From contig CM049309.1 of NCBI GenBank assembly GCA_026874595.1, forward strand, positions 95,316,723 to 95,380,722: a stretch of 64,000 bases of DNA. Direction: 5' to 3'. This DNA is from Sipunculus nudus. Its lineage: Eukaryota > Annelida > Sipuncula > Golfingiida > Sipunculidae. This document shows positions 12,441 through 22,855 of this stretch, piece by piece (the stretch's first letter is position 1; each line of letters starts with the position of its first letter). Under the pieces are notes generated by a model, which saw only the letters and a list, made by a program, of their open reading frames with translations, made no database searches and had not been told where the DNA came from. Both the position numbers and the translations under genes were made by a program.

Positions 12441-13290
12441 TCTGACATTCAAATCTCTCAATAGAAAGTGTGTCTCAATAGCTGTTTGTGTGGTAGTGTA
12501 GTGTAGCAGTGGCACTTGACACTTCTCGCTTTCAGCTATCACCGCTGGCTAGCTCACGTAAAAAAGGGAGCCCAGCATATAAGTCTCTACTGCCATAAAA
12601 TATCCAGCAAGCCCTAGGTGGAGCCACCCCGTTGGCGCCACATGGTAACTGGTTACCTTGCGGCCCCAGGCTAAACTATGAGGGACTCGGAGGTTTGGCC
12701 CCCAGATTATGGATGCGCATGGCCCACCGGCGTGTAGACACGTCCAGGCATACTCAAACAAAACTCCCAACTATGGGTCAAATAGGCAGCAGGGGTTGAT
12801 GCGCTGATGTCTGTGGCACCTAGAATACTGTACTCAGAGTCAGGATGGTACATCACAGCAGCCCGGGGACCAGATGAGCGTCTCGATGGTCAATAGTCAC
12901 AGGACATCAGACCTAGTGAGCTGGTCACTGCGGGGCAACTCGTCTACACCAGCCGTCGCACGCAAGTGGTCCGTCGGACAATGTTTTTCTGAGTCAAGAG
13001 GTGTTAGTCTGTCCTAGGCAAGCATTTTATCACTAACTCTCTGCCTCGGCGCTTGCCGTCTCAAGCATCTCTACTTCTCCATTGGAAAAAAAAAAGATTC
13101 TAAGCTACTGGCAAACTGTCTGTTACTCAAGGCGCGGTCGTTGCTCGGCAAGGTCGCTGTTGAAGGCAGGCATGACCTAGTCGTCATCCTATGACTGCCT
13201 CCAAAGTCTACTCCAAAGTCTCCATTATCTGTTGGAATAATTGCTCTCTCAGTTTGAAGTCCGATGCTGACTCACCATCACCATCAACGC
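12441..13290 (+). other. Possible 5' region of the LINE that follows
   Basis: More GC-rich than the surroundings, without a clean ORF. It directly precedes the endonuclease-like peptide beginning near 13292 and may be the LINE's 5' region. No ORF1/gag motif is visible. The assignment rests on position only. Confidence 0.35.
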
Positions 13291-15355
13291 TGAGTTTACA
13301 CGCCTGAACATCAGCATAACAATCATCAGCGATACTTGGCATACTGGCAGGGGTTCCATTCGGGAAGCAGATTTCACATTCTTCCTGAATGGCCATCCAG
13401 AAGGAAAGCAACCAATGCATGGTGTAGGATTTGCGTGCGCAACAAATTTTTAGGCTCAATCAATCAACCTGTCCCAATTTCACCTCGCCTGATGTCTATG
13501 AGACTAGGCAAGTTAGGCAAGTTTCGCTTTGGAAACATAAATGACATTGGTCAGCGCTTGTTGGAAGCGTGCACCACCCACAAGCTATGCCTCACGGGAT
13601 CATACTCGCAGGGGACAGACAGCTCCAAAAAATACATGGCGCCATCCTCGATCAGGTTGCTGGCACCAGCTAGGTCATATTCCTCGTATGCGCGAACACC
13701 AACATGAGGTAACTCAATGCCGTACCTTGGACCCCGCTGACTGTGATATTGATCACTCCCCGGTGCGCTGCAAGCTACGGATGTCCCTGAGAAAGGCCCA
13801 ACATGAAAAGTTTAAACCCTCCCACCAGAGCTGTTCAAACCATTAGGTGATATCATAATATCCGAGCTCTTTCACTTTGTTTCACACATGCTGGGATGCT
13901 GGTCAGATTTCGAGGGGGCTACGGGACTCCCTTATCATTACGCTGTAAAAAAACAAGGGGATCGTACAGAACGCGACAACTAAAGAGGAACCTTCCTGCT
14001 TAACGTAGCCGGGAAGATACTGGCCCATGTTATTCTTCCACGCCTTTAGACACTGGCAGAGGGCATCATGCCTGAAAGCCAGTGTGGCTTCCGTCCGGCT
14101 CGCTCCGCAATCGACATGGTGTTCTGCATTCGTCAGCTCCAGGAGAAGTGTGTTTGGCAACAAATGCTTATCTTTATGGTATTTGTCGACTTCACCAAGG
14201 CTTTTGACTATGTCAGTCGGTCTGGTCTCCTATTGGTACTTCAAAGGCTTGGCTGTCCTCCAAAGATGCTAAAAATCTTTGAGGAGTTTCATCACAGCAT
14301 GAGGGCAACAGTTCGGTTTGAAGGCTCCCGATCAAAAAAGTTCCCGATCTCATGTGGTGTTTAGCAGGGGTGTGTTTTTCTCCGCCCGCTTTAGTCGAGC
14401 TTTCCCCGACGTCACTGGTGTGCAACTTGACAACCGCAGCTCCGACAAGTTGTTTAACCTGGCTAGAGCAGGTGCTAATACCAAAGTGAAAAGGGTAATT
14501 GTACGTGAACTGTTGTATGCAGATGATGGTGCCTTTGTCTCTCAATCCGAAGAAGATCCACAAGCACTAGGCTCAACCTTTGCAATAGCACGTGAGGAAT
14601 GTTGCCTGAGAATAGGCATTAAGAAGACAATGGTCCTAGCTCATCAAACCTCACTGTCACCGGGCATCAAGATAAACAACAACACTCTGGTACTGGTAAA
14701 TAAGTTCACATATTTAGGTCCTACTCTTAACAACACCAACAGCATTGAAGGCGAGGCCTCCACCATCTTTGACAGATTGCGCAAGCTGGTCTGGAACAAC
14801 AGGCACCTTTCTCTGTTGCTGAAAATCAGGGTTTAGCATGCTTGTGTCGTAAGAACTCTCCTGTATCCAAGTGAGACATGGCAAAGCTACCGGAAACAGT
14901 AACACGTTAAACCTCTTCCACCTTCGCCGAATTATGGGCGTGAACTGGAATGATCACGTCCCGAATTCAGTCGTGCTGGAGAAAACATGCTCCTCTGATT
15001 TATACACACTGTTACGCACCCGCCGCCTCCGCTGGGCTGGACATGTATATCGGTTGGATGACACCCGCCTGCCAAAAGCAATTATCTATGGAGAACTGGC
15101 TAATGCTCCAAGGCCATAAAGGTACCTAGGGTACAAAGTCTCTCTGAAACGTAATATTGCTGCATTCCAAATTGATGCTAACAACTGGGAGAATATCGCC
15201 ACCAACAGATCGTACTGGCGCTTGGCCATTGCTGAAGGATCAAGGACGTCCCAGGCTTCTTATCTGGACTCACTGGAGGAGAGACGCTTGAAACGTCATG
15301 CTAATCGTCGCTCACGACGCAAAGAGCCATCGTGTGTTATGACCAAGTTTATCTA
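13290..15355 (+). pseudogene. Non-LTR retrotransposon (AP-endonuclease + RT), frameshifted and internally deleted
   Basis: Plus-strand conceptual translation with several frame changes gives an ordered LINE polyprotein. Endonuclease pieces are FTRLNISITIISDTW (from about 13293), TFFLNGHPEG, HGVGFAVRNK-like, then SPRLMSMRL, GQRLLEACTTHKLC and the catalytic-region end DCDIDHSPVRCKLR (about 13740-13780). Sequence between LMSMRL and GQRLLE is shorter than in intact relatives, implying an internal deletion. RT blocks are CGFRPARSAIDMVF (14083), FVDFTKAFD (14182), CGV-stop-QGCV (about 14355) and the catalytic YADD at 14516-14527. A thumb-like stretch VNKFTYLGPTLNNTNSI follows. The C-terminal tail is RRLRWAGHVYRLDD (about 15020-15065), then NWENIATNRSYWR and a basic end near 15355. 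Stops and frameshifts make it non-functional. This domain order is common in animal LINEs, and I leave the clade open. Confidence 0.92.
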
Positions 15356-15655
15356 AAATGCATTAGACAGCACTTTGTCAAGTACAGCTGAATTTGTTCA
15401 GCAGCGAAATGGTTGTTTATTATCTCTTTGAAAAAGTACTTGTAGTCCATGTAATCTTGCCATGGGCCTTGTTTCGTAAAGGGGTTGGGGAGGGTATACA
15501 GTGTGACATTTCCCCCTCACTTTATAAGAGGAATGGGACACCACATTTAGGGGGGGGGGTGGATAAAGCACCCAATATTAACATTTTGTAATAATTTATA
15601 TAGCCATATATGTAGTTTAGTCATATTTTCCTGGATGATCTTTCAATTTTGAAAA
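15356..15655. other. Noncoding flank 3' of the LINE
   Basis: No clear poly(A) tail or target-site duplication could be seen. A run of 10 G lies at 15550-15559. Confidence 0.5.
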
Positions 15656-15659
15656 ATAA

Positions 15660-15800
15660 GGATACGGTAGGAGTCAATCACCTCATCGTCATAATTGTTT
15701 TAGGTATGAGTCATATAACTTATCGTTACTCATATTTATTATAAGGTAAGTGTCAATTACCTCATCGTCATAATTGTTATAAAGTAGGTGTCAATTGGGA
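15660..15800. repeat. Diverged copies of the 38-bp minisatellite family
   Basis: Three imperfect copies carry the core cctcatcgtcataattgt and a 'ggtaggagtcaat' arm. The same core makes the homogenised array at 19.15-19.8 kb. The edge units of that array (ggtaggagttaattacctc) look more like these copies than like its own core units. Confidence 0.85.
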
Positions 15801-16226
15801 GGTCAGCTGGTGCAAGAAAGCATGTGCTAGGGTGTCTTGAGCTCTCCAAAAAGTTTAACCTCAATCCAGGCGAGTAACCGTCATAATATTTGCATCCTCT
15901 TCTGAACCATGGTATTATTAAAAAATTGTACAAAAAAGTTTCAAGTTGCAAAATATCAAAACTCTTTAAATATTTAGATTCCTAAATAACAAAAGAGTAC
16001 TGTTCTGAAACATAATAGCGCCACCATTTTGGCTCTAAAATACATCTGATATAGGCACAAGTGCACTCACTTTGGCGATCTGCTTTGATTCGTTTTCACA
16101 GCAAGTGCATTCCCTTTAGCCACTTTATTATTTGTGAGGCCTTCAGTATCACCGGAGCATGACACCAGCTGACCCATCAGGTTTGATATGTTCCATGTTG
16201 TTTGCTTGTCTAAAAAAATGTGAGAT

Positions 16227-16279
<53 letters not shown>

Positions 16280-16600
16280 GTGTTACTTATCAGCTTATTT
16301 GGGCCTGCTTAATCAATTTGTCATGAAATAAATAAATGTTTGAGTGTACATATTAGTTTGTCAGACTTTGATGACAGGAAGCGTCTAAGATCAAATCTAT
16401 CAACCTGCTCTTCAGACTCTTTTATATTTTCTTTAAAGAAAACTAAATATTTACATTCAGAGTCATTAAGTACTTGTTAGGCAAAATCTATAACCATGTC
16501 AAACAAAGGAGTTAGTCAAAAGAGACTTTTTGAAATGTTGGACAAAATTTAAAAATGACTTGAAGTGTGAATTTAAAGCTCAGTTAAATGCTTACCTATA
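15801..16600. other. Noncoding stretch with a long (TA)n tract
   Basis: No gene seen. A (TA)n run of about 48 bp occupies 16230-16277. The final 150 bp may already be degenerate LINE ORF1 sequence. Confidence 0.55.
16230..16277. repeat. (TA)n microsatellite
   Basis: About 48 bp of perfect TA alternation. Confidence 0.97.
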
Positions 16601-16604
16601 AAAA

Positions 16605-17070
16605 ATGGAAGAAGGTGGGTTCGAACTGGAAAAACAAAACAAGTCACTCTCAGCAAAAGTATTCAATAATTGGAAGAAAATGCCAGTTTGAAAATTGAAC
16701 GTGTACAAACAAATAGGAAAGCTCATGAGGCAAGAAAACAATGCCATCAATAATAAGAAGTACTCCCGAAAATCAAACTTAAAGATTACTGGACTGCCTG
16801 GACATGATGCAAAAAACTGCAAAAACACTGTGCATAAAATATTAACAGAAAAAACTTAGAGTGGACGTGCTAGTTAACACAATGGATGCTGCCCACAGAG
16901 CTGGCAAGAAAAGATCAGGTAAACCGAGACCTATGAATGTTTTGTTTCAAAGTCGGGATGACAGAATGGCAGTTATCATAGAGAAGGGTGCTGAAAAACA
17001 CAGGAATTATTAGTGTAGATGATCTTTGTAAAGAAATGCTGAAGGTATTCAACAGAGTTAGAAAAGATTA
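16605..17070 (+). pseudogene. L1/Tx1-type LINE ORF1 remnant
   Basis: From the ATG at 16605, with frameshifts and stops, the translation gives a Lys/Glu-rich, coiled-coil-like start (EEGGFELEKQNKSLSAKV), then RKSNLKITGLPG (about 16768-16805), CKNTVHKILTEK, DAAHRAGKKRSGKPRPMNV (about 16885-16940) and FQSRDDRMAVI. The end carries VDDLCKEMLKVFNRVRKD before a stop at about 17068. This matches the RRM and C-terminal domain of L1-family ORF1p, the RNA-binding chaperone of the retrotransposition particle: the 'SNLRIxGxPE', 'AHRxGKKxxGKPRPI' and 'FxSRDDR' signatures. At least two frame breaks (near 16857 and 17000) kill it. ORF2 remnants follow on the same strand. Confidence 0.82.
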
Positions 17071-17088
17071 AGAGGGTTTAGGTAGTAA

Positions 17089-17290
17089 CAGTAGCGGATC
17101 CGGGGGGGGGGGGGCGGACACACCCTTTTTCCTCCGGAGCAACCTTTTTTAAGGGTTTAGGACAAAATTTTGCGTCCTGGACTCCCCTTTTCTGGACCGG
17201 GGACCTTTGTTTTAGGTTTTTCATTAGTCCTCCTGGGTTGGACCCCTCCCCCCCCCCCCCCCCTTTTCCTAAATCCTGGATCCACCCCTG
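17089..17290. mobile_element. Short element with GGATCC-bearing inverted termini and internal G and C tracts (MITE-like)
   Basis: The left end reads cagtagcggatccggggg. The right end, reverse-complemented, reads caggggtggatccagg. Both start CAG and have GGATCC at the same distance. Inside are G13 (17102-17114) and C16 (17248-17263) in inverted arrangement, so most of the 202 bp could fold back. It has no coding capacity. Similar CAG...GGATCC ends are familiar from non-autonomous hAT-like elements. I could not see a clean 8-bp target duplication, so the superfamily is tentative. Confidence 0.6.
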
Positions 17291-17816
17291 AACTGTATGG
17301 TTTTTGACTGGGCAGATTTTTGCTCAGATTAAGGAGGATTTAGATAACATTGTACAAGTGAACTATGGAGATGATCTTGGCAACCTGTTTTCAACATTTA
17401 TTAATAAGACTTGAAATTTAACCAGTGGAGTGGCAATGTATGAATGTACATTTGTATCTAATAAGATTTACTGTTTGTCATCATTTTGACTTAAGAAAGA
17501 GATGCTAGAGACTATATTTTTTTGTTTTCCTCTGCATCACTTGTGTCTGGAGTATGTTTAATTATCCAGGGTTTATGCATTCAGAAATAAATGTTGGCGA
17601 AACCTGTATAATTCAGGTGATAACAAGTAATTTGATTTATATCTCATATGTTTAAAAAGAGAGTGGAAACTTCTTTTCAAGTATACAAATCAAGCAGGCC
17701 CCAAAGGCTAATTGATAAATATCATTTAAGAATGTCTATGGTATCTCAATGCTCATATTTATGTAAAGACTTCTTTGTGTACTCCTGTTTTATTCATGTA
17801 ACAAGTAACTGTATTA

Positions 17817-18840
17817 ATGCCACAAAAAGTGGATGTCTCTCAAGTGCTATTAACAGAGCAAGGAAAGATTGGATCATATAATTGTTCTGATAGTATAATT
17901 AATATAGTGTCATTGAATGTCAGAGGTTTAAGACAATATGAAAAGAGAAAAAAAATATTTTACTGGTTCTATAAACAGGATTGTAAAATGGCATTCGGTA
18001 TCCAAGAATCATACAGTGATTTAAAAATTGGGAATGATTGGTCTTTAGAATGGCATGAACAAGTGTACATTTCACACGGTACATTAGCAAGCCGAGGTGT
18101 TATGATAATGACTGGGAAGAAAGCAGATTTTTAAATTTGAACAGATCATAGTATATATTGACGGTAGATATATCCTACTAAAATGTATTATTCAAGAGTG
18201 TCATACTTATTATGTAACATATATGCACCAAACACAGAAATGGAACAGGTAGAGAATTTCCAAAAGCTACATGGTGAGATAAAAAAAGGCTAATCATGGG
18301 GGGTTAATTTTAATGTTTGATACTGATGGGGAAAAAATTGAAAGGTCTTTTCAGCAAACACAGTTAATCATTGTTCGAATAGATATTTGGAGGATAAAGA
18401 AATCCTGATTTTAAAAGATATTGCTGGAGGCGATGGTTCCCTTGACACAGAGACGACTGGATTATTTTTTAATTTCAAATAATATTGAAACATCTGTACA
18501 GTCTGCTGATAGTTTTCTTCAGTCGGTACAGACCATTAAGCGATTTACTTAAAGTTTCATGTCTTAAAGAAAAATAAAAGTGGAAAGGGGTATTGGAAAT
18601 TTAATAAATCTCTTTTGTAAGATGAAGTGTATGTTTAAGTGTTGAGAAATAAAATTTTAGCATGGAAAGATCAAACCTCATTTACTAATACGGCAGGCTG
18701 CTGGGAAGTCTGTAAATACAAAATAAGGCAAATCACGGTACAATATTTAAAGTCAAATGCTGAAGAACGAAGATCAAATCTTGTCACTTGAGAAAACTGA
18801 ATGAATAATAAAGGAAATCATGTGATCATCCGGGAGACAA
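17817..18840 (+). pseudogene. L1/Tx1-type LINE ORF2: endonuclease and linker remnant, truncated before the RT
   Basis: Translation from 17817 gives the start of an AP-like endonuclease: INIVSLNVRGLR, then KRKKIFYWF, FGIQESYSD, and WHEQVYISHGTLASRGVMIM (about 18047-18106). After a stop near 18134 it goes on in shifted frames with RYILLKCIIQECHTYYV, YAPN-like, GG-FN-like, and RRLDYFLISNNIE (about 18450-18487). It then enters the ORF2 linker with GKGYWKFNKSLL, DEVYV and QITVQYLKSNAEERRSNLV (to about 18790). This order is typical of L1/Tx1 ORF2p, where the endonuclease nicks target DNA for target-primed reverse transcription. The RT itself (YADD region) is absent: recognisable sequence ends near 18.85 kb. 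Truncation at the 3' side is unusual, since LINEs normally lose their 5' end. Confidence 0.85.
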
Positions 18841-19050
18841 ACTAGTCACAGAATATCAGTATTACCTCTGATTGTACGATTATATTCACAAGAAATTTGT
18901 ATGTTTATAAAGATATATATGTATGTTTATATAGATATAAATATATGACTGCACTTATGAAATGAATTATGAATAGCATGGCATTCTTTTTTTCACCACA
19001 TTATAGTAACAGTTGCTGTGTTGTCCTTATCTATGTATATTGTATGCATG

Positions 19051-19054
<4 letters not shown>

Positions 19055-19098
<44 letters not shown>
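19055..19098. repeat. (TA)n microsatellite
   Basis: About 44 bp of TA alternation, preceded by tgtatg units. Confidence 0.96.
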
Positions 19099-19101
<3 letters not shown>

Positions 19102-19154
19102 GCATGGTGTCTCTGTATGTCTATATATACGTTTATGTATACGAATAAAAAAAA

Positions 19155-19795
19155 GGTGGGTGTCAGTACCTCATCGTCATAATTGTAATAAGGAAAGTGT
19201 AAATAACCTCATCGTCATAATTGTAATAAGGAAAGTGTAAATAACCTCATCGTCATAATTGAAATAAGGAAAGTGTAAATAACCTCATCGTCATAATTGA
19301 AATAAGGAAAGTGTAAATAACCTCATCGTCATAATTGTAATAAGGAAAGTGTAAATAACCTCATCGTCATAATTGTAATAAGGAAAGTGTAAATAACCTC
19401 ATCGTCATAATTGTAATAAGGAAAGTGTAAATAACCTCATCGTCATAATTGTAATAAGGAAAGTGTAAATAACCTCATCGTCATAATTGTAATAAGGAAA
19501 GTGTAAAAAACCTCATCGTCATAATTGTAATAAGGAAAGTGTAAATAACCTCATCGTCATAATTGTAATAAGGAAAGTGTAAATAACCTCATCGTCATAA
19601 TTGTAATAAGGAAAGTGTAAATAACCTCATCGTCATAATTGTAATAAGGAAAGTGTAAATAACCTCATCGTCATAATTGTTATAAGGAAAGTGTAAATAA
19701 CCTCATCGTCATAATTGTAATAAGGTAGGCGTTATTTACCTCACCCTCATAATTGTTATAAGGTAGGAGTTAATTACCTCATCCTCATAATTGTT
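19155..19795. repeat. 38-bp minisatellite, about 17 copies
   Basis: The unit runs aaggaaagtgtaaataacct then catcgtcataattgtaat, with an exact 38-bp step (19201, 19239 and so on). Core copies are almost identical. The last two or three units diverge (ggtaggcgttatttacctcaccc, ggtaggagttaattacctcatcc, a few bases shorter) and resemble the separate copies at 15.66-15.80 kb. Confidence 0.96.
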
Positions 19796-20016
19796 AGCCC
19801 GATGTATGTTCTTGAGCTTTTATCAGATGTAAGTTATGCATAATATCGTGTTGGAAATTGAGCAAAATTATTCTCGTATGAAAAAATACATATACGTGGC
19901 GGAAGTGAAAAAACTTGTGATATTATAGGAGAGAACTTTTGCTTTATTAGTTATCAGGCGATTGTCCGGAATGTTTTGAGCAAGACCTGATTTTATGGGA
20001 GGCCGGGGATGGACCC

Positions 20017-20031
20017 GGGGGGGGGGGGGGG
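20017..20031. repeat. G15 homopolymer
   Basis: Uninterrupted run after ggatggaccc. Confidence 0.95.
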
Positions 20032-20336
20032 TGTCTGTCGATTGTCTCGCATTTGAAACAAACAAAGGTCTTGAAATATTCGTGAAAATCATTAAATGCC
20101 CGAAAACACATATAGGGCCTTTTTATGTGAAAATTATCATTTATATGACTTTATTATATTAAAGACTATATATGAAGTGAACACACGCTACCCACATTTA
20201 CATTAAGTTAAAAAGTAACAGCATCCGGTACGCTCCACTCACGTGATCATCTCGAGGAGTTGTCATGGTCGCGCCCGCTGCCATGGTTGTACATTTGTCA
20301 TTTCACAAACTGGCCTCGCATATCATAGATTGATCT

Positions 20337-20406
20337 ATGGCGAACTTACACAGACAAATTAACCATCGCTACCGGAACAAAACACTCCCCAACATTACTG
20401 ACAGAG
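20337..20406 (+). CDS. Candidate first coding exon of an unknown gene (weak)
   Basis: An ATG in the context gatctATGG opens 23 codons beginning MANLHRQINHRYRNK and ending in TDR. The exon then meets a good donor, ACAGAG|GTAATT, in phase 1. Upstream sequence (20220-20336) is GC-richer than its surroundings, as 5' regions often are. I found no convincing continuation. Joining to the acceptor at 20570 (ttctttctttag|CATATG) or to the one near 20809 (gcttgcag|GGTGTT) soon gives a stop. I do not recognise the peptide. It may be chance, a short upstream ORF, or a true exon whose partner lies elsewhere. Confidence 0.2.
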
Positions 20407-21689
20407 GTAATTTGTATTCATAAATAATATGAGGACATAAGAAACTTGGTCCTGTTTCTAAAGTTTAGCTTTATAGGTAGGAAGTAACTTTACTATATCC
20501 ATGATTTACATTTATTCCAAATGGTTGCCTATACAACCTTATGTAACACGTTAATATCTTCTTTCTTTAGCATATGGGCCATGTTTCTATTGTCAATAAT
20601 TTATTCAGCTCCATACAAAATGTATGGTATTGACACTTATATGTAAATGGTCGGGGATTTTGTGAATCATTGTGAGGGAAACAAGCCCATTTTCTCCTGT
20701 CAGGCTGTTGTTATGTTTTACATGTACATGAAGCATAAGGAATCGACGGGACATTGCCGTGTCTGTCATCAAGTTCGTCAAACCTGACGTGTAGGTATTT
20801 GCTTGCAGGGTGTTTCCTTAACTGACATGTTTTAAACATGATGACCAACATGTCCTCATGTTCATGCAGTCATTTGGTTATAGGGGAACAAAGAAGCAAC
20901 AACAGAGCAAAAATGGTTTTATATTTCATAGGTCGTATAGAGAGCAGCCTAATAAAATGTGCTCAGCATGATACTTTGTTTTACAGTGCACGGGAAGCCA
21001 AGCAAGGAGAAACTAGGCTTTTATATTTTTTACACCCTATGGCATCTAAGGTAATCTCGAAGTGACTGCACCGTTATATCCGACGTACTTACATGCAAAT
21101 TAGCTGGGTCGTTCAGGGACAAACTCCATATTTATTATTTATTAATGACCATAAGACGATCATGTCGATGCTCTCTATCAATATTTTTATTTCTGGTATG
21201 TCATGCTGAATTAAATTACGAGCTCGCCTGGCACTCTCCGCGTTAAAAATTCGCTTTCATGGAATATACCTGTCTCAGACAACCGAAAGCCTCTTAGCGA
21301 AGCGCTTGTCGTGACATCAGGAATGGAAAGTTATTGACATACATACATGATTACAGAGCACGTGAAGGTCACATGATCAGCCAAGCGATGTTGTTTGGTC
21401 ATAAAGTTGGCGCCTGGCTGCACGGTTGACACAGCTCGCGTTGTTCGATGGGACTATAAAATTAAACGGACATGTTGGGGAGCGGCATTTCGCTGAATTA
21501 TATGGACTGACAACAGGAGTTCCTCAAAAAATACAAATTTATACGTACAAATTGGCTCCTTTGTTGAAGATTGCATTTTTTCTGTTTTTAACGATTTTTT
21601 GCTTTTTTAACACAGTCAAATGACAGCAATTATGCCAGTTTCTCAGCTGTGGTTTCAACTGGTGTCTTGAAACCAGGTATGTTTTATGA

Positions 21690-21860
21690 ACATGACTAGT
21701 TCCTTCAGTTGCAGAAGACTGGTGGTGCCACCTGAATTTTTTTTTCCGATCAAATCACAGCAATGTCAGTATTTAGATATGATGGTCTCTAGTGATGCAT
21801 TAATTGATCATAATTAGTTTCTTTAGTTCCTGAAGACTGGTGGCACCAAACATTTTTAGC
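21690..21860. repeat. Two-copy degenerate direct repeat
   Basis: tagttccttcagttgcagaa and tagtttctttagttcctgaa, each followed by gactggtgg(t/c)(g/a)cc, lie about 120 bp apart. Probably an old tandem duplication. Confidence 0.6.
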
Positions 21861-22855
21861 TAACCTGTGAGCTTATGTGATGGTGTGGCATCGTTTTCCG
21901 TTGTTCATCGTACAGTCAATAAAGATATAAAAAGGAAAGGTTATAGTATATGACATGCAATTTGATTTAGGGCAGATTAGATTCATATAGTCAATAATTT
22001 ATGTGTTGTGGTCACCCATACCAGTTTTTAAGCAGTGATGTTTGTGTTACTGGTTCTTGTTCAAATTTTTTAGTACATGCATTGTTCATATACATGGTTC
22101 ACATGTACTTGAAAAGTAATGGTCCAACATTGAAGCACTATACCTGGTGTATATCCTGTTGCACAGGTTTGCATTAGGGCTGTAGGCTGTAGGCTGATGG
22201 CGTACTTGTTTTATCCAGAAAATATGTCAGCAATTTTTCAGCAGAACTTTACATAAGAAGTATTTATAGCCTCTTTAATTATACTATGGTTAATTTTATA
22301 ATATGAAAATTTATATGTAAATAATTTTTAAGTCCAAATGATAAATCCATAATTTGAATGCTAAAAATATGTCCTATTAGATATACCATATATATTTTTG
22401 TTGGTGGAAGAATTTAAAATTATAAAACGCCATATTTATTTTAACAAATAAGTAATGTATTTCATACATTGTGTATCTGCAATTTTTTACATAGTTGTCC
22501 CTGGCAGACTGTTCCTATTCCTGAGCCAAGAATGACTAAAAAGATTTTAGTGTACTGGTGACTATATGTTTCTGAACCATACAAATAGAATTATTTACTA
22601 TATTTTTAGTATATTCATCATTTATTCGAAAAAAATAATAATTTTTGGAGGATTTACTTTTAAAAATGTCCGTTTTACACTTTTTATCATGAAAATTCTT
22701 ACATTTTCAATATTTATAAGCAAAGTGTTGCAAACTGAATTGATAGATCATATGTTAGCCTTTTGTCCCTGAAGCAGGAACAAACGCAAAGTGAAAAAGA
22801 GATATCATGGCGAATTGTCAAGAAAGATGACACCACCAAACTATCTATTCCTATA

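Larger units (their letters stand above)
19796..22853. other. Mostly noncoding stretch; one weak exon candidate
   Basis: Contains a G15 run at 20017-20031 within ggatggacccggggg, which resembles the GGATCC/G-tract termini of the element at 17.09 kb. A locally GC-richer segment lies at about 20.22-20.34 kb, upstream of the exon candidate. A two-copy degenerate repeat lies at about 21690-21860. Other ORFs (20838-21065, 21426-21623, 22566-22772) are short, start at non-ATG or arbitrary codons and carry no domain I recognise. Confidence 0.5.

Noticed and set aside
16610-16645. tRNA gene suggested by a B-box-like ggttcgaactgg
   Set aside because: No matching A-box or cloverleaf could be built. 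The bases lie in the LINE ORF1 remnant, where they encode GGFELEK.
20570-20860. Second exon for the 20337 candidate
   Set aside because: Both plausible acceptors (ttctttctttag at 20570 and gcttgcag near 20809) give a stop within about ten codons in the required phase.
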